From Cupriavidus gilardii (GTDB lineage: Bacteria; Pseudomonadota; Gammaproteobacteria; Burkholderiales; Burkholderiaceae), in contig NZ_JABTYE010000013.1 in NCBI RefSeq assembly GCF_013314895.1, forward strand, positions 89,877 through 153,876: a stretch of DNA of 64,000 bases. The letters run 5' to 3'. The position numbers and the translations under genes were made by a program. The notes beneath the pieces were generated by a model. The model was not told the origin of the DNA, did not search any database, and was given only the letters and a program-made list of their open reading frames with translations. Below are positions 33,456-43,637 of this stretch, in pieces (position 1 is the stretch's first letter; the number at the start of each line of letters is the position of its first letter).

Positions 33456-35042
33456 TCAGATCTCTTCGTACAGCGGCAGCGTCAGGAATTCGGCGAACGA
33501 TTCCGACGTCGACATCTGCTCGAAGATCTCCGCGGCGCGGTCGTAGGTCGTCGTGTCGCCACCGACCACTTCCTTGACCTTGGCCAGTTCCTCCGGAATC
33601 AGCGCGCGCACCATCTCGGCGGTCACCTTGCGGCCGTCTTCCAGCACGCCCTTCGGCGAACGGATCCACTGCCAGACCTGCGAACGCGAGATCTCGGCGG
33701 TGGCGGCGTCTTCCATCAGGTTGTGGATCGGCACGCAGCCGTTGCCGGCCAGCCAGGCGCCCAGGTAATGGATGCCCACGTTGATGTTCATGCGCAGGCC
33801 GCCTTCGGTGATCGGCGTTTCCGGCTGGAAGTTCAGCAGGTCGGCGGCGGTCACGTTGACGTCCGGGCGCTGCTTCTCGAACTGGTTCGGCTTGTCGCCC
33901 AGCACCGCGACGAATTCCTTCATCGCCGGCTCGACCAGGCCCGGGTGGGCCACCCAGCCGCCGTCATAGCCATCGGTGGCGTCGCGGCGCTTGTCGCCGA
34001 TGATGCCCTGCATCGCGATCTCGTTCTTCTCCGGATCGTTCTTGATCGGGATCAGCGCGCTCATGCCGCCGATCGCGGGCGCGCCGCGCTTGTGGCAGGT
34101 CTTGAGCAGCAGCAGCGCGTAGGCGCGCATGAACGGCGCGGTCATCGTGACCTTGGCGCGGTCGGCCAGGCAGAAGTTCTTGTCGGTCTTGAACTTCTTG
34201 ATGCACGAGAAGATGTAGTCCCAGCGGCCGGCGTTCAGGCCCGCGCTGTGCTCGCGCAGTTCGTACAGGATCTCTTCCATCTCGAAGGCGGCCAGGATCG
34301 TCTCGATCAGCACGGTCGCCTTGATGGTGCCCTGCGGCAGGCCGATCTCGTTCTGCGCCATCACGAAGATGTCGTTCCACAGGCGCGCCTCGAGATGGCT
34401 CTCCATCTTCGGCAGATAGAAGAACGGGCCGGCGCCGCGCGCCACCTGTTCCTTGGCGTTGTGATACAGGAACAGCGCGAAATCCCAGATGCCGCCCGAC
34501 ACGCGCTGACCGTCGATGGTCACGTGCTTCTCGTCCAGATGCCAGCCGCGCGGACGAACCTGCAGCGTGGCGATCTTGTCGTTCAGCTTGTAGACCTTGC
34601 CCTTGGCCTCGAGCGTCAGCGTGCGGCGCACGGCGGCCTTCAGATTGACCTGGCCCTGCAGCTGGTTATGCCAGTTCGGGGTGTTCGAGTCCTCGAAGTC
34701 GGTCATGTAGCTGTCCGCGCCCGAGTTGAACGCGTTGATGACCATCTTCGCTTCGACCGGGCCGGTGATTTCGACGCGGCGGCATTCGAGCGCCTTCGGG
34801 ATCGGCGCGATCTTCCAGTCGCCCTCGCGGATCGACCTGGTTTCCGGCAGGAAATCGGGGCGCTCGCCCGCGTCCAGGCGCTTGGCGCGCTCGACGCGCG
34901 CGGCCAGCAGCTGCTGGCGGCGCGGTTCGAAGGCGCGGTGCAGCTTGTCCACCAGGGCCAGCGCTTCCGGCGTGAGGATGTCTTCGTAGGCCGGCAGGAT
35001 TTCGCCGGTGATCTTCATGCCCGCAGGCAACGTGATGGCCAT
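33456..35042 (-). CDS. aceB: malate synthase A
   Basis: Condenses glyoxylate with acetyl-CoA to malate in the glyoxylate shunt. The malate synthase signature LREHSAGLNAGRWDYIFSCI is complete, preceded by the catalytic Glu/Asp region (TVLIETILAAFEMEEIL) and followed by GAPAIGGMSALIP. Length is 528 aa, the size of isoform A. I start it at the ATG at 35040-35042; AGGAG lies upstream and a TTG one codon earlier is less likely. It is 45 bases after the HAD gene on the same strand, so the two are probably an operon; aceA lies 4 kb away on the same strand. Confidence 0.97.
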   Translation of the reverse strand: MAITLPAGMKITGEILPAYEDILTPEALALVDKLHRAFEPRRQQLLAARVERAKRLDAGERPDFLPETRSIREGDWKIAPIPKALECRRVEITGPVEAKMVINAFNSGADSYMTDFEDSNTPNWHNQLQGQVNLKAAVRRTLTLEAKGKVYKLNDKIATLQVRPRGWHLDEKHVTIDGQRVSGGIWDFALFLYHNAKEQVARGAGPFFYLPKMESHLEARLWNDIFVMAQNEIGLPQGTIKATVLIETILAAFEMEEILYELREHSAGLNAGRWDYIFSCIKKFKTDKNFCLADRAKVTMTAPFMRAYALLLLKTCHKRGAPAIGGMSALIPIKNDPEKNEIAMQGIIGDKRRDATDGYDGGWVAHPGLVEPAMKEFVAVLGDKPNQFEKQRPDVNVTAADLLNFQPETPITEGGLRMNINVGIHYLGAWLAGNGCVPIHNLMEDAATAEISRSQVWQWIRSPKGVLEDGRKVTAEMVRALIPEELAKVKEVVGGDTTTYDRAAEIFEQMSTSESFAEFLTLPLYEEI

Positions 35043-35087
35043 CAATGCTCTCCTGTAATCGATGGGGGTTGTGCCATGCCTGCCCTC

Positions 35088-35798
35088 TTATCCGTGCGCC
35101 ACGGCGAGGCCGCGTGCGCGCACGAAATCGAGCAGGTCGTTCATGTCGTGCCCGGTTCCGGTCGGCTCGGCGTCGAGCCGCTCCGCCGGGTGGCCGGCAC
35201 GGTTGATCCAGAACGTGGTGTAGCCGAACCAGGTCGCGCCGCATGCGTCCCAGCCGTTGGACGAGACGAACAGCATCTCGCGAGCCGGCACGCCGAAGGC
35301 CGCGGGACCGAGCGCGTAGGCGGCCGGTGCGGTCTTGTACTGACGCACCGCGTCGACCGACAGCACATGGTCGAACAGGCCCTGCATGCCCGCGCTCTTG
35401 ACCGAGATATCGAGCATCTCCGGATTGCCGTTGGACAGAATGCCCAGCGGCAGACCGGCCGCGCGCAGCCGGCGCAGCGCCCCCAGGTTCTCCGGGAAGG
35501 CCGACAGGCAGGCGTATTCCTTCAGCAGTTGCGCCTCGGCGGCCGTATCGAGCCGCAGATCCAGCCGCTGCGCCGCATAGCGCAGCGCGTCGACGGTGAT
35601 CGCCCAGAACGGCTTGTACCAGGCGCCGTCGGGCGCGGCCATCGTGCGGATCCGCGTGTAATCGATCTGGCGATCGCGCCACAGCAGCGCCAGCGCCTCG
35701 CCCTTGCCGGGAAACAACTGCTCCGCGCGCGCCGTGACGGAGTACACGTCGAACAGCGTGCCATAGGCATCGAAGACGACGGCGCGGATCGGGTTCAT
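35088..35798 (-). CDS. haloacid dehalogenase type II (HAD superfamily)
   Basis: A 236-residue protein close to (S)-2-haloacid dehalogenases. The nucleophile Asp10 is in VVFDAYGTLFDVYSV, the second motif is ILSNGNPEML, the Lys is in QYKTAPAAYALG and the acidic motif III is VSSNGWDACGATWFGY, including the Asn and Trp typical of type II dehalogenases. Known enzymes turn 2-haloacids into 2-hydroxyacids. Its place beside aceB could fit detoxifying or recycling C2 acids such as haloacetate to glycolate and glyoxylate, but that is inference. ATG at 35796-35798. Confidence 0.9.
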   Translation of the reverse strand: MNPIRAVVFDAYGTLFDVYSVTARAEQLFPGKGEALALLWRDRQIDYTRIRTMAAPDGAWYKPFWAITVDALRYAAQRLDLRLDTAAEAQLLKEYACLSAFPENLGALRRLRAAGLPLGILSNGNPEMLDISVKSAGMQGLFDHVLSVDAVRQYKTAPAAYALGPAAFGVPAREMLFVSSNGWDACGATWFGYTTFWINRAGHPAERLDAEPTGTGHDMNDLLDFVRARGLAVAHG

Positions 35799-36107
35799 GG
35801 AAGGCAAGGATCGGAACGTCGGTGACCGGGGTTGCGGGCCGCGGCCGAGGGCCGGCGTACCACGAATTCCGAGCATTGTAGGCAGGCGCTGCAGCGCGGC
35901 ATAGCCGGCCCCGGTCACTTGATCTTTTACTTTTGCCCTACTAATCTTGGCGAACCGTCGGAAGATCCGAAACCAATATCGGTTCCGGCACTTGCCGCCG
36001 CTGGTCGGCACGTATCGCCAAGGCCGCTTTGCGTCGCGCGAGCCGCACCGGCCGCGCCAGCCGTGCCACCCGCAAGAAGCCGGACCGCCCCCATACGTCG
36101 GAGACAC
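35799..36107. promoter_or_regulatory. divergent control region between HAD-aceB and LysR regulator
   Basis: A 309-base gap. An AT-rich core (about 35925-35985) contains an inverted repeat CCGAAACC-6 bases-GGTTCCGG (35967-35974 and 35981-35988, one mismatch). A third related half, CGAACCG, lies at 35951-35957. A site of this kind in a divergent LysR gap is a plausible operator. No strong promoter hexamers could be fixed. Confidence 0.5.
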
Positions 36108-37058
36108 GTGGATCATTTCAAGCAACTGGCGACCTTCGTCTCGGTCGCCTCGCGCGGCAGCCTGTCCGCCGCCGCCACCGCCGAGGGCGTCGCGCCGGCC
36201 ATCATCGGCCGCCGCATCGATGCGCTCGAGGAACGGCTGGGCGTCAAGCTGCTGGTGCGCACCACCCGCAAGATCACGCTGACCTTCGAGGGCTCGGCCT
36301 TCCTCGAGGACTGCCAGCGCATCCTGAACGATCTGCAGAACGCCGAGGCCAGCGTTTCGGCGGGCGGCGTCAAGGCCAGCGGCCATCTGCGCGTGACGGC
36401 GCCGGCCGGCTTCGGCCGCAAGCACGTGGCGCCGGTGGTGCCGCTGTTCATCGAATCGCATCCGGACGTGACCATCACGCTGGACCTGTCGGACCGCGTG
36501 GTCGATCTGGTCAACGAGGGCTTCGATTGCGCGATACGGCTGGGCGATCTGCCCGATTCGAGCCTGGTGTCGATCCGGCTGGCCGAAAACCGCCGCGTGG
36601 TGGTGGCCGCGCCCTCGTACCTGGCCCGCCGCGGCACACCGCAAACGCCGGAAGAACTGGCCGCGCACAACTGCCTGGCCTTCGGCGCCAGTGCCAACGT
36701 GCAGCGCGGCTGGGTGTTTCAGCAGGACGGGCGCCCGGTCACGGTCAAGGTCGGCGGCAATATGGAGTGCACCGACGGCGCGGTGCTGCACGCGTGGTGC
36801 CTGCAGGGGCACGGGCTGGCGTGGCGCTCGTGGTGGGAGGTCGGCCACGAGATCGCAACCGGGCGCCTCGTTACGGTGCTCGACGAATTCCAGGCGCCGC
36901 CGATCGGCATTCACGCGGTGTTTCCGCAGCGCAAGCATCTGCCGCTGCGGGTGCGGCTGTTTATCGATCATCTGAAGAACACCTACGGCAACCCGGCCTA
37001 TTGGCGCCGCGGCGAGCAGGCCCCGCTGCCGGCGTCGGACGAACCGGTCGGTGCCTGA
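36108..37058 (+). CDS. LysR family transcriptional regulator
   Basis: A 316-residue LysR protein. The N-terminal winged HTH is DHFKQLATFVSVASRGSLSAAATAEGVAPAIIGRRIDALEERLGVKLL, and the effector domain covers the rest (LRVTAPAGFGRKHVAPVVPLF onward). Start is GTG at 36108-36110, with GGAG upstream; the frame is open earlier but the HTH begins here. It is divergent from the HAD-aceB pair. That is the classic layout of a LysR regulator and its target, so it probably controls the glyoxylate-shunt pair. The inducer is unknown. Confidence 0.92.
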   Translation: MDHFKQLATFVSVASRGSLSAAATAEGVAPAIIGRRIDALEERLGVKLLVRTTRKITLTFEGSAFLEDCQRILNDLQNAEASVSAGGVKASGHLRVTAPAGFGRKHVAPVVPLFIESHPDVTITLDLSDRVVDLVNEGFDCAIRLGDLPDSSLVSIRLAENRRVVVAAPSYLARRGTPQTPEELAAHNCLAFGASANVQRGWVFQQDGRPVTVKVGGNMECTDGAVLHAWCLQGHGLAWRSWWEVGHEIATGRLVTVLDEFQAPPIGIHAVFPQRKHLPLRVRLFIDHLKNTYGNPAYWRRGEQAPLPASDEPVGA

Positions 37059-37115
37059 GCGTGCACCGGCGGTCGGGCAAGGGTTCGCCCGCGATGCATT
37101 AGCCGCCACACTGGC

Positions 37116-37121
37116 TACAAT
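37116..37121 (+). promoter_or_regulatory. candidate -10 for the universal stress gene
   Basis: TACAAT lies 82 bases before the ATG of the universal stress gene in a short, somewhat AT-richer stretch. A matching -35 is not convincing. Confidence 0.35.
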
Positions 37122-37202
37122 AAAGTCAGCGCGGGCCAGGTCTGTGCGCCCGCTTCCGCTGCCCTCGGGCATGCCTTTGGACGCATCGCAAGGAGAACGG
37201 CC

Positions 37203-37637
37203 ATGTTCAAGCACATCCTGCTCCCCACTGACGGTTCGGAGCTGTCCAAGAAAGCGATCGACGGCGGCATCGAACTGGCCAGGGCCATCGGCGCGCGGGT
37301 CACGGCCTATGTCTGTCTCGAGGAATATCCGTACACGCCCTTCAGCGAAATCGTGGTCGAGGCCCCGCAGGCCTTCAAGGACCGCATCGAGGCGCAGGCG
37401 CGCATCTATCTGAAGGAGGTCGAAACCGCCGCCACCGCGGCCGGTGTGCCTTGCGACACCGATATGTCGACCTTCGCGGTGCCCTATCTGGGCATCATCG
37501 ACGCGGCCGAACGGCATGGCTGCGACGTGATCTTCATGGCCTCGCACGGCCGCCGCGGCCTGTCCGGCCTGCTGCTCGGCAGCGAGACGCAGAAGGTGCT
37601 GACGCATACCGATATTCCGGTGATCGTCTACCGGTGA
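37203..37637 (+). CDS. universal stress protein (UspA family)
   Basis: A 144-residue single-domain Usp. It starts FKHILLPTDGSELSKKAID, has the ATP-binding signature MASHGRRGLSGLLLGSETQKVL (G-2x-G-9x-G-S/T type) and ends HTDIPVIVYR. The signature suggests the ATP-binding type of Usp. GGAGAACGGCC precedes the ATG. It lies between the LysR gene and aceA with its own possible promoter, and no operon partner. Family members respond to starvation and oxygen stress; the exact role here is unknown. Confidence 0.94.
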   Translation: MFKHILLPTDGSELSKKAIDGGIELARAIGARVTAYVCLEEYPYTPFSEIVVEAPQAFKDRIEAQARIYLKEVETAATAAGVPCDTDMSTFAVPYLGIIDAAERHGCDVIFMASHGRRGLSGLLLGSETQKVLTHTDIPVIVYR

Positions 37638-37656
37638 GGTAGCCAGCCTTCAGTGA

Positions 37657-37797
37657 CCGCTCTCCCCTTGGATGCTCCCTCTCCCCCTCAGGGGGAGAGG
37701 GTCGGGGAGAGGGGGTGGTTCAGTGGACCACGGCGGCATCCTGAATGCCCCTTCCCTCTCCCCTGACCCCTCTCCCGCAAGCGGGAGAGGGAACCAG
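37657..37797. repeat. CCCTCTCCC-type intergenic palindrome element, copy B
   Basis: The most complete copy. A perfect 11-bp stem CCCTCTCCCCC with TCA loop lies at 37677-37701. A second perfect stem, CCTCTCCCGC-AA-GCGGGAGAGG, lies at 37769-37790. It sits between the converging universal stress gene and aceA and may act as a bidirectional terminator. Confidence 0.9.
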
Positions 37798-37817
37798 CAC
37801 GCGGGAGTCTTACGACT

Positions 37818-39110
<1,293 letters not shown>

Positions 39111-39458
39111 GTCACTCTCCTGTTGATTGGGGTTCGGCAAATCTTTGCGACGCAACCGGATGGGAGCCGGTCTGCCGACCTGGGCGCCCGTTGCCGGATT
39201 TCTCCGTTCCGGCGGCGCCACAAGTCATATGTCTTATATAAGAGTGTAGAGAAGCGTCCCGCGACGCAACAAGGCTGAATGCGGCCCGCGCCGCAGATTT
39301 TTTATCCTTAAATTTCAGTAGCTTAGCGAAAGTATTTCACGATACGGCAAGACCTTTCCCAACATGAGAAACGACCGTTGTGCCGCGCACCCATGTATTT
39401 TTGCGCATCAAAACGTCTTTCCGCATCGTGAAATTGTGTGCAAGGACTGTCGCGCGGT
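39111..39458 (-). promoter_or_regulatory. aceA control region with several palindromes
   Basis: A 348-base gap, AT-rich for this genome. It holds a perfect 12-bp palindrome TCTTATATAAGA (39232-39243); a GAAAGTATTTC palindrome (39328-39338); a TTTC-N8-GAAA element TTTCCGCATCGTGAAA (39418-39433); and TTTCACGATACGG (39335-39347), which pairs with CCGCATCGTGAAA (39421-39433). The TTTC-N8-GAAA form resembles IclR-type operators (inference). No certain -35/-10 pair was fixed. Confidence 0.55.
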
Positions 39459-39962
39459 TCAGGCCGCCTTGCCCAGTTCGACATCGGACACCAGCACGCC
39501 GTCCTCGTCGACGTAGATCCAGTTGCCCGGCCGCACCACCGCGCCCGGCATCTGCACGGCCACCTCGCGCTGTCCGCTGTTGCGCTTTTCGCTCTTGCGC
39601 GGATGCACGCCGAGCGCGCGGATGCCGATGTCGCAATCGTTGAGCTCGACCGTATCGCGCACATAACCGTTGAGCACGATGCCGGCCCAGCCGTTCTTCT
39701 GGCCCAGTTGGCCGAGATTGCCGCCGACCAGCGCGCAGCGCGCCGAGCCGCCCGCGTCGACGACCAGCACCCTGCCCTGGCCTGGCGATTCCAGCGCCTC
39801 GCGCACCAGCGAGTTGTCCTCGAACACCTTCAGCGTCATGGCAGGGCCGGCAAAGCGCGCGCGCTTGCCGAATGCCTGCCAGCCCGGCGTCAGCACGCGC
39901 AGCGAGCCGTCGGCCAGGCGTGCCTCGTGATCGTCGCAAAGGTCGGTGGTGGCGAAATCCAT
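39459..39962 (-). CDS. rraA: RraA-like protein (RNase E inhibitor / HMG-aldolase family)
   Basis: A 167-residue member of the RraA family. Key stretches are [10 protein letters not shown], the [17 protein letters not shown] region, and [37 protein letters not shown], followed by the C-terminal [14 protein letters not shown]. In E. coli RraA binds RNase E and lowers mRNA decay; relatives are 4-hydroxy-4-methyl-2-oxoglutarate aldolases with the same G-x20-RD motif, which is present here (GGNLGQ...YVRD). The sequence alone does not settle which activity applies. Start ATG 39960-39962 with GAGGAG upstream. It lies between the two-component pair and aceA. Confidence 0.88.
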   Translation of the reverse strand: MDFATTDLCDDHEARLADGSLRVLTPGWQAFGKRARFAGPAMTLKVFEDNSLVREALESPGQGRVLVVDAGGSARCALVGGNLGQLGQKNGWAGIVLNGYVRDTVELNDCDIGIRALGVHPRKSEKRNSGQREVAVQMPGAVVRPGNWIYVDEDGVLVSDVELGKAA

Positions 39963-40128
39963 GGCAAATCACTCCTCGATAAGCAGGGGAAACAAGAGGA
40001 AAAAGCGAAGACGGTCCGGCGCAACGCGGGCCCGCTGCGTCCGATGGGGCGGCGCAGCCGAAGCATCATAGAGGAAAACGACGGCCCGAAAACCGCGGGA
40101 AACCGGCGCGCCTGCGCGGCGCCCGGCC

Positions 40129-40944
40129 TTACATCTGCTTGAACAGATAGGCGTATTGCCGCGCCACCGCCAACGTCTCCGGCCGGTTGCGCAGCTTCAG
40201 CGTCAGCCGCCCCAGCGACTGGTTGACCGCGGCGGCGACGCAATCGATGTTGACCACGGTGCCGCGATGGATCTGCCAGAAGCGGTCGGGATCGAGCTGC
40301 TGGGTCAGCTCGCGCAGGCTGGTGCGGATCAGCGCTTCGCCGCTGTTCGACACCACGTTGACGTACTTGTCGGTCGCCTCGAGGTAGATCACCTCGTCGA
40401 CCGGGATGATCCGCACTTCCTGGCCGACCAGCGCCTTGATGAAGCGCAGATACGGCCCGCCGGTGCGCGCGATGGTGTCGCGGTCGAGCGCCTCGAGCCG
40501 GTTCAGCAGTTGCTCCAGCCGCTCCCCTTCGAGCGCGCCCGCCGAGGCGGTGCCGTCCATCGTCTGCGGCGGCATCGCCAGCCGTGTCTTGAGCCGGTTG
40601 ACGGTCGCCTCCAGCCGCTCGCGCTGGATCGGCTTGAGCACGTAGTCGACGGCTGCGCTCTCGAAGGCCTCGAGCGCAAACTGGTCGTAGGCGGTCACGA
40701 ACACCACCAGCGGCGCGCCGGGCTTGCCCAACAGTTCGCGCGCGACGTCCATGCCGGTGATGCCGGGCATCCGGATATCGAGAAAGGCGACCCGCGGCGC
40801 GTGCTGACGCACCGCTTCGAGCGCCGACACCCCGTCATGGACTGTCGCGACGATCTGCGCCTCCGGCCACAGGCTGGCTAGTTCGGCATGCAGGACACGG
40901 GCGAGCAGCGGTTCGTCGTCGGCAATCAGCAGGGTCGGCGTCAT
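40129..40944 (-). CDS. LytTR-family response regulator
   Basis: A 271-residue response regulator. The receiver domain (1-120) has MTPTLLIADDEPLLARVL, the phosphoacceptor Asp in VAFLDIRMPGI, and the conserved Thr and Lys in VFVTAYDQFALEAF and YVLKPIQ. The output domain from about residue 165 is a LytTR DNA-binding domain (IPVDEVIYLEATDKYVNVV, FWQIHRGTVVNIDCV). It pairs with the histidine kinase gene 113 bases upstream. The layout recalls AlgR and similar regulators. Its targets are unknown; the downstream rraA and aceA are possible but unproven. Confidence 0.93.
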   Translation of the reverse strand: MTPTLLIADDEPLLARVLHAELASLWPEAQIVATVHDGVSALEAVRQHAPRVAFLDIRMPGITGMDVARELLGKPGAPLVVFVTAYDQFALEAFESAAVDYVLKPIQRERLEATVNRLKTRLAMPPQTMDGTASAGALEGERLEQLLNRLEALDRDTIARTGGPYLRFIKALVGQEVRIIPVDEVIYLEATDKYVNVVSNSGEALIRTSLRELTQQLDPDRFWQIHRGTVVNIDCVAAAVNQSLGRLTLKLRNRPETLAVARQYAYLFKQM

Positions 40945-41057
40945 CGTGAAGTCGGTGGCAGTCGATCGTGGTTCATCGGCGGTCAACGGGGACCGTCGGC
41001 GGTAACGGAGGGCGGCCGGCGGCGACGACAGCCAGCCGCCACGCCGCGGAATCGGTA

Positions 41058-42257
41058 TCAGGACCGCGCGGCGGCCGAGGCAGCAGGCACGGGCGGCACC
41101 GGCACGGCCGGCGTGGCCCCGGCCGGCGCCGTTCCGCAGGTGGCAGCCGGCGCGGACACGCCCTGCTGGGCCGGCTTGCGCGTGACCGGCACGGTCAGCC
41201 GCACCACCACGCCGCTGGGCACGTTCTCCTCGATCTGCATCGCCGCCGCGGCGCCGAAGATCCGCGCCAGCCGTTCGCGCACATGGGTCAGCCCCAGGCC
41301 CGAGCCCTTGACCGGTGCCTGCGCGAAACCGACGCCGGTATCGGCGATCGACACCTGCACGGCGTTCTCGCCCTGGGCGCGCGCCGACACGGTGATGCGC
41401 CCGCCCGCCATGCACGGTTCGATGCCATGCGTGACGGCGTTTTCGACCAGCGGCTGGATCAGCATTGGCGGAATCTCGACCTCGGCCAGATCGTCCGGCA
41501 GATCGAACTGATAGGACAGGCGCTGGCCGAAGCGCAGCCCCTGGATATCGAGATAGCTGCGCAGCAGCGCGAACTCCTGCTGCAGCGTGCATTGCTCCGC
41601 GCGGGTATGGGCCAGCGAGCGCCGCAGGAAGCCGATCAGCCCCTGCAGCAGCTTGCGGGCGGCGCGCGGATCGGTGGCGATCAGGCCGTCCAGATGGGCC
41701 AGCGAATTGAACAGGAAGTGAGGTTCGATCTGCGCCTGCAGCGCCATCAGCTGCGCGCGCACCAGCTGCTTTTCGGCCTCCTCGCGCTGCAGCGCGTCCA
41801 GGGCGGCCTGACGCTGCAGGAAGGCCAGGCGCTCGCGCGACCAGTAGAAATAAATCATGCTGGTCGCCGCCAGCATTCCGACCACCAGGCACATGCGCAG
41901 CATGTCGTTGGCCTCTTCCATCGACTTGGGCGGCAGGTCCAACACCATCCGCGTCGCCCAGCTGCCGAACAGCACGCCCAGCGGCACCGCGGCGATCGCC
42001 AGCAGGATGAAGGGCCAGCCCGCCGGACGCTCGTTGCGCCAGATCACCACGCGCGGAATATCGATCAGCGCCCAGATCGACAGGCCGATCAGCTCGCTAT
42101 AGACGAAGTTCTTCAGGAAAGTGCCGCCGGTCTGGAAGCCCCAGGTCAGGCTGACCGCAATCACGGCGTTCATGATCAGCACGAACACCAGATCGCGCCC
42201 CAGCAGCGTCAGGCGGGAAGGAATGGCGTGGGTGAAACAGCGGTGCGTCGATCTCAT
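41058..42257 (-). CDS. LytS/AlgZ-type sensor histidine kinase
   Basis: A 399-residue membrane kinase. Four hydrophobic segments cover roughly residues 15-150 (DLVFVLIMNAVIAVSLTWGF, SELIGLSIWALIDIPRVVIW, WPFILLAIAAVPLGVLFGSW, MLRMCLVVGMLAATSMIYFYW). Then comes a coiled coil and the His_kinase motif LQAQIEPHFLFNSLAHL with the phospho-His. The HATPase domain has LVENAVTHGIEPCMAGG and ADTGVGFAQAPVKGSGLGLTHVRERL. The C-terminus is an Ala/Pro tail. ATG at 42255-42257 with GGAGG upstream. It phosphorylates the LytTR regulator encoded downstream, by gene order. Confidence 0.93.
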   Translation of the reverse strand: MRSTHRCFTHAIPSRLTLLGRDLVFVLIMNAVIAVSLTWGFQTGGTFLKNFVYSELIGLSIWALIDIPRVVIWRNERPAGWPFILLAIAAVPLGVLFGSWATRMVLDLPPKSMEEANDMLRMCLVVGMLAATSMIYFYWSRERLAFLQRQAALDALQREEAEKQLVRAQLMALQAQIEPHFLFNSLAHLDGLIATDPRAARKLLQGLIGFLRRSLAHTRAEQCTLQQEFALLRSYLDIQGLRFGQRLSYQFDLPDDLAEVEIPPMLIQPLVENAVTHGIEPCMAGGRITVSARAQGENAVQVSIADTGVGFAQAPVKGSGLGLTHVRERLARIFGAAAAMQIEENVPSGVVVRLTVPVTRKPAQQGVSAPAATCGTAPAGATPAVPVPPVPAASAAARS

Positions 42258-42680
42258 GTCGCCTCCGTCCGTCCACCGCCACCTCGGCATTGCGGGTGTG
42301 GGGAGGGACTGTTGCCTCATTCTAGCCGCCACCCGCCCATGTTCCATGCGGCGGTGCGGCCCCCACCGCGGCACTCGCCATCTCGGAGGCGGATCGCACG
42401 CGGCACGGGATGATCGGCGATGCGGTGCAGCATGGCGCGCGGCCGCTGCATCGATTCGCATCCCGTGTCCGTGCGCATACTGTAACCCGGGTGACGAGGC
42501 GAATGAAACCCGGATGCGACGAACGGGGCGAGCGGCGGCGCGAAGCGGCCGCTGCCGGGCCCGAACCGGATGCGTCAGGGCGATGGCTTGACGGGCCGAA
42601 GCAACGAGGCACCGCGGCGAACGCGCGGTGCACGAGCAAGCCGGCATGCCGCAGCGCCGCGATGGGGCGCTGCATGCCGC
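42258..42680. other. intergenic region between cysB and the sensor kinase gene
   Basis: A 423-base gap on the minus strand, GC-rich. A possible -10 (TAGAAT on the minus strand, at 42319-42324) lies about 60 bases before the kinase ATG, with no good -35. No gene, repeat or terminator with a U-run was found. Confidence 0.4.
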
Positions 42681-43637
42681 CTACGCGGCCTCGGCCGTCA
42701 GCGCGCCGACGCTGCCGCTCTCCGACAACGCGCTGCTGACCGCCTGCTCCGACAGATGCGGCGCGAACAGCTGGATGAAGGCATGCGCGTAGCCGCGCAG
42801 ATAGGCGCCGCGGCGCACCGCCACGCTGGTGGTGTTCGGTGCGAACAGATGGTCGGCCGAGATCCGCACCAGGCCGCTGTCCTTGCGCGCGTCGTAGGCC
42901 ATCGAGGCGATGATGCCGACGCCGAGATCGAGCTCGGCATAGGTCTTGATCACGTCGGCGTCGAGCGCGGTCAGCACGATCTCCGGCTGCAGGCCGGCCT
43001 GCGCGAACGCGCTGTCGATCTTGCGGCGGCCGGTGAAGCCCGCGTCGTAGGTGATGATCGGAAAGCCGGCCAGATCCTCCAGCGTGGGCTCGGGCAGGCG
43101 CGTCAGCGGATGGTCGGGCGCGACCACCAGCACGTGGCGCCACGTATAGGCGTCGAACGCGGTCAGCGACGGTTCGCTCGCCAGCGCCTCGGTGGCGATG
43201 CCGATATCGGCCTGCCCCGACAGCAGCAGCTCGACGATATGGTTGGGCGAGGCCTCCTGCAGCGCCAGCGTGACGTGCGGATAGGCGCGCCGGAATTCGG
43301 TCACGACCTTCGGCAGCGCGTAACGCGCCTGCGTATGCGTAGTGGCGACCGTCAGCCGGCCGGTATGGCGGCCGGCGAATTCGTCGCCGGCCTGGCGCAG
43401 GTTTTCCGCCTCGAGCAGCAGCCGCTCGACGATGCGGACGATCTCACGGCCCGGCGCGGTCAGGCCGGTCAGCCGCTTGCCGTAGCGCTCGAAGATCTCG
43501 ACGCCCAGTTCTTCCTCGAGCTCGCGGATCTGGCGCGACACGCCCGGTTGCGAGGTGTACAGCGCGTTGGCGACCTCGGTCAGATTGAACTGGCGGCGCA
43601 CCGCCTCGCGAATCGATCGCAGTTGCTGGAAATTCAT
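42681..43637 (-). CDS. cysB: LysR-type cysteine regulon activator CysB
   Basis: A 318-residue LysR regulator of sulfur assimilation, activated by N-acetylserine and antagonised by thiosulfate or sulfide in the well-studied enterics. The N-terminus [45 protein letters not shown] is the CysB/Cbl type. The effector domain begins [20 protein letters not shown]. Its start codon overlaps the cysA stop by four bases, so it is the last gene of the sulfate uptake run. Autoregulated expression with its own targets is likely from this layout. Confidence 0.94.
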   Translation of the reverse strand: MNFQQLRSIREAVRRQFNLTEVANALYTSQPGVSRQIRELEEELGVEIFERYGKRLTGLTAPGREIVRIVERLLLEAENLRQAGDEFAGRHTGRLTVATTHTQARYALPKVVTEFRRAYPHVTLALQEASPNHIVELLLSGQADIGIATEALASEPSLTAFDAYTWRHVLVVAPDHPLTRLPEPTLEDLAGFPIITYDAGFTGRRKIDSAFAQAGLQPEIVLTALDADVIKTYAELDLGVGIIASMAYDARKDSGLVRISADHLFAPNTTSVAVRRGAYLRGYAHAFIQLFAPHLSEQAVSSALSESGSVGALTAEAA

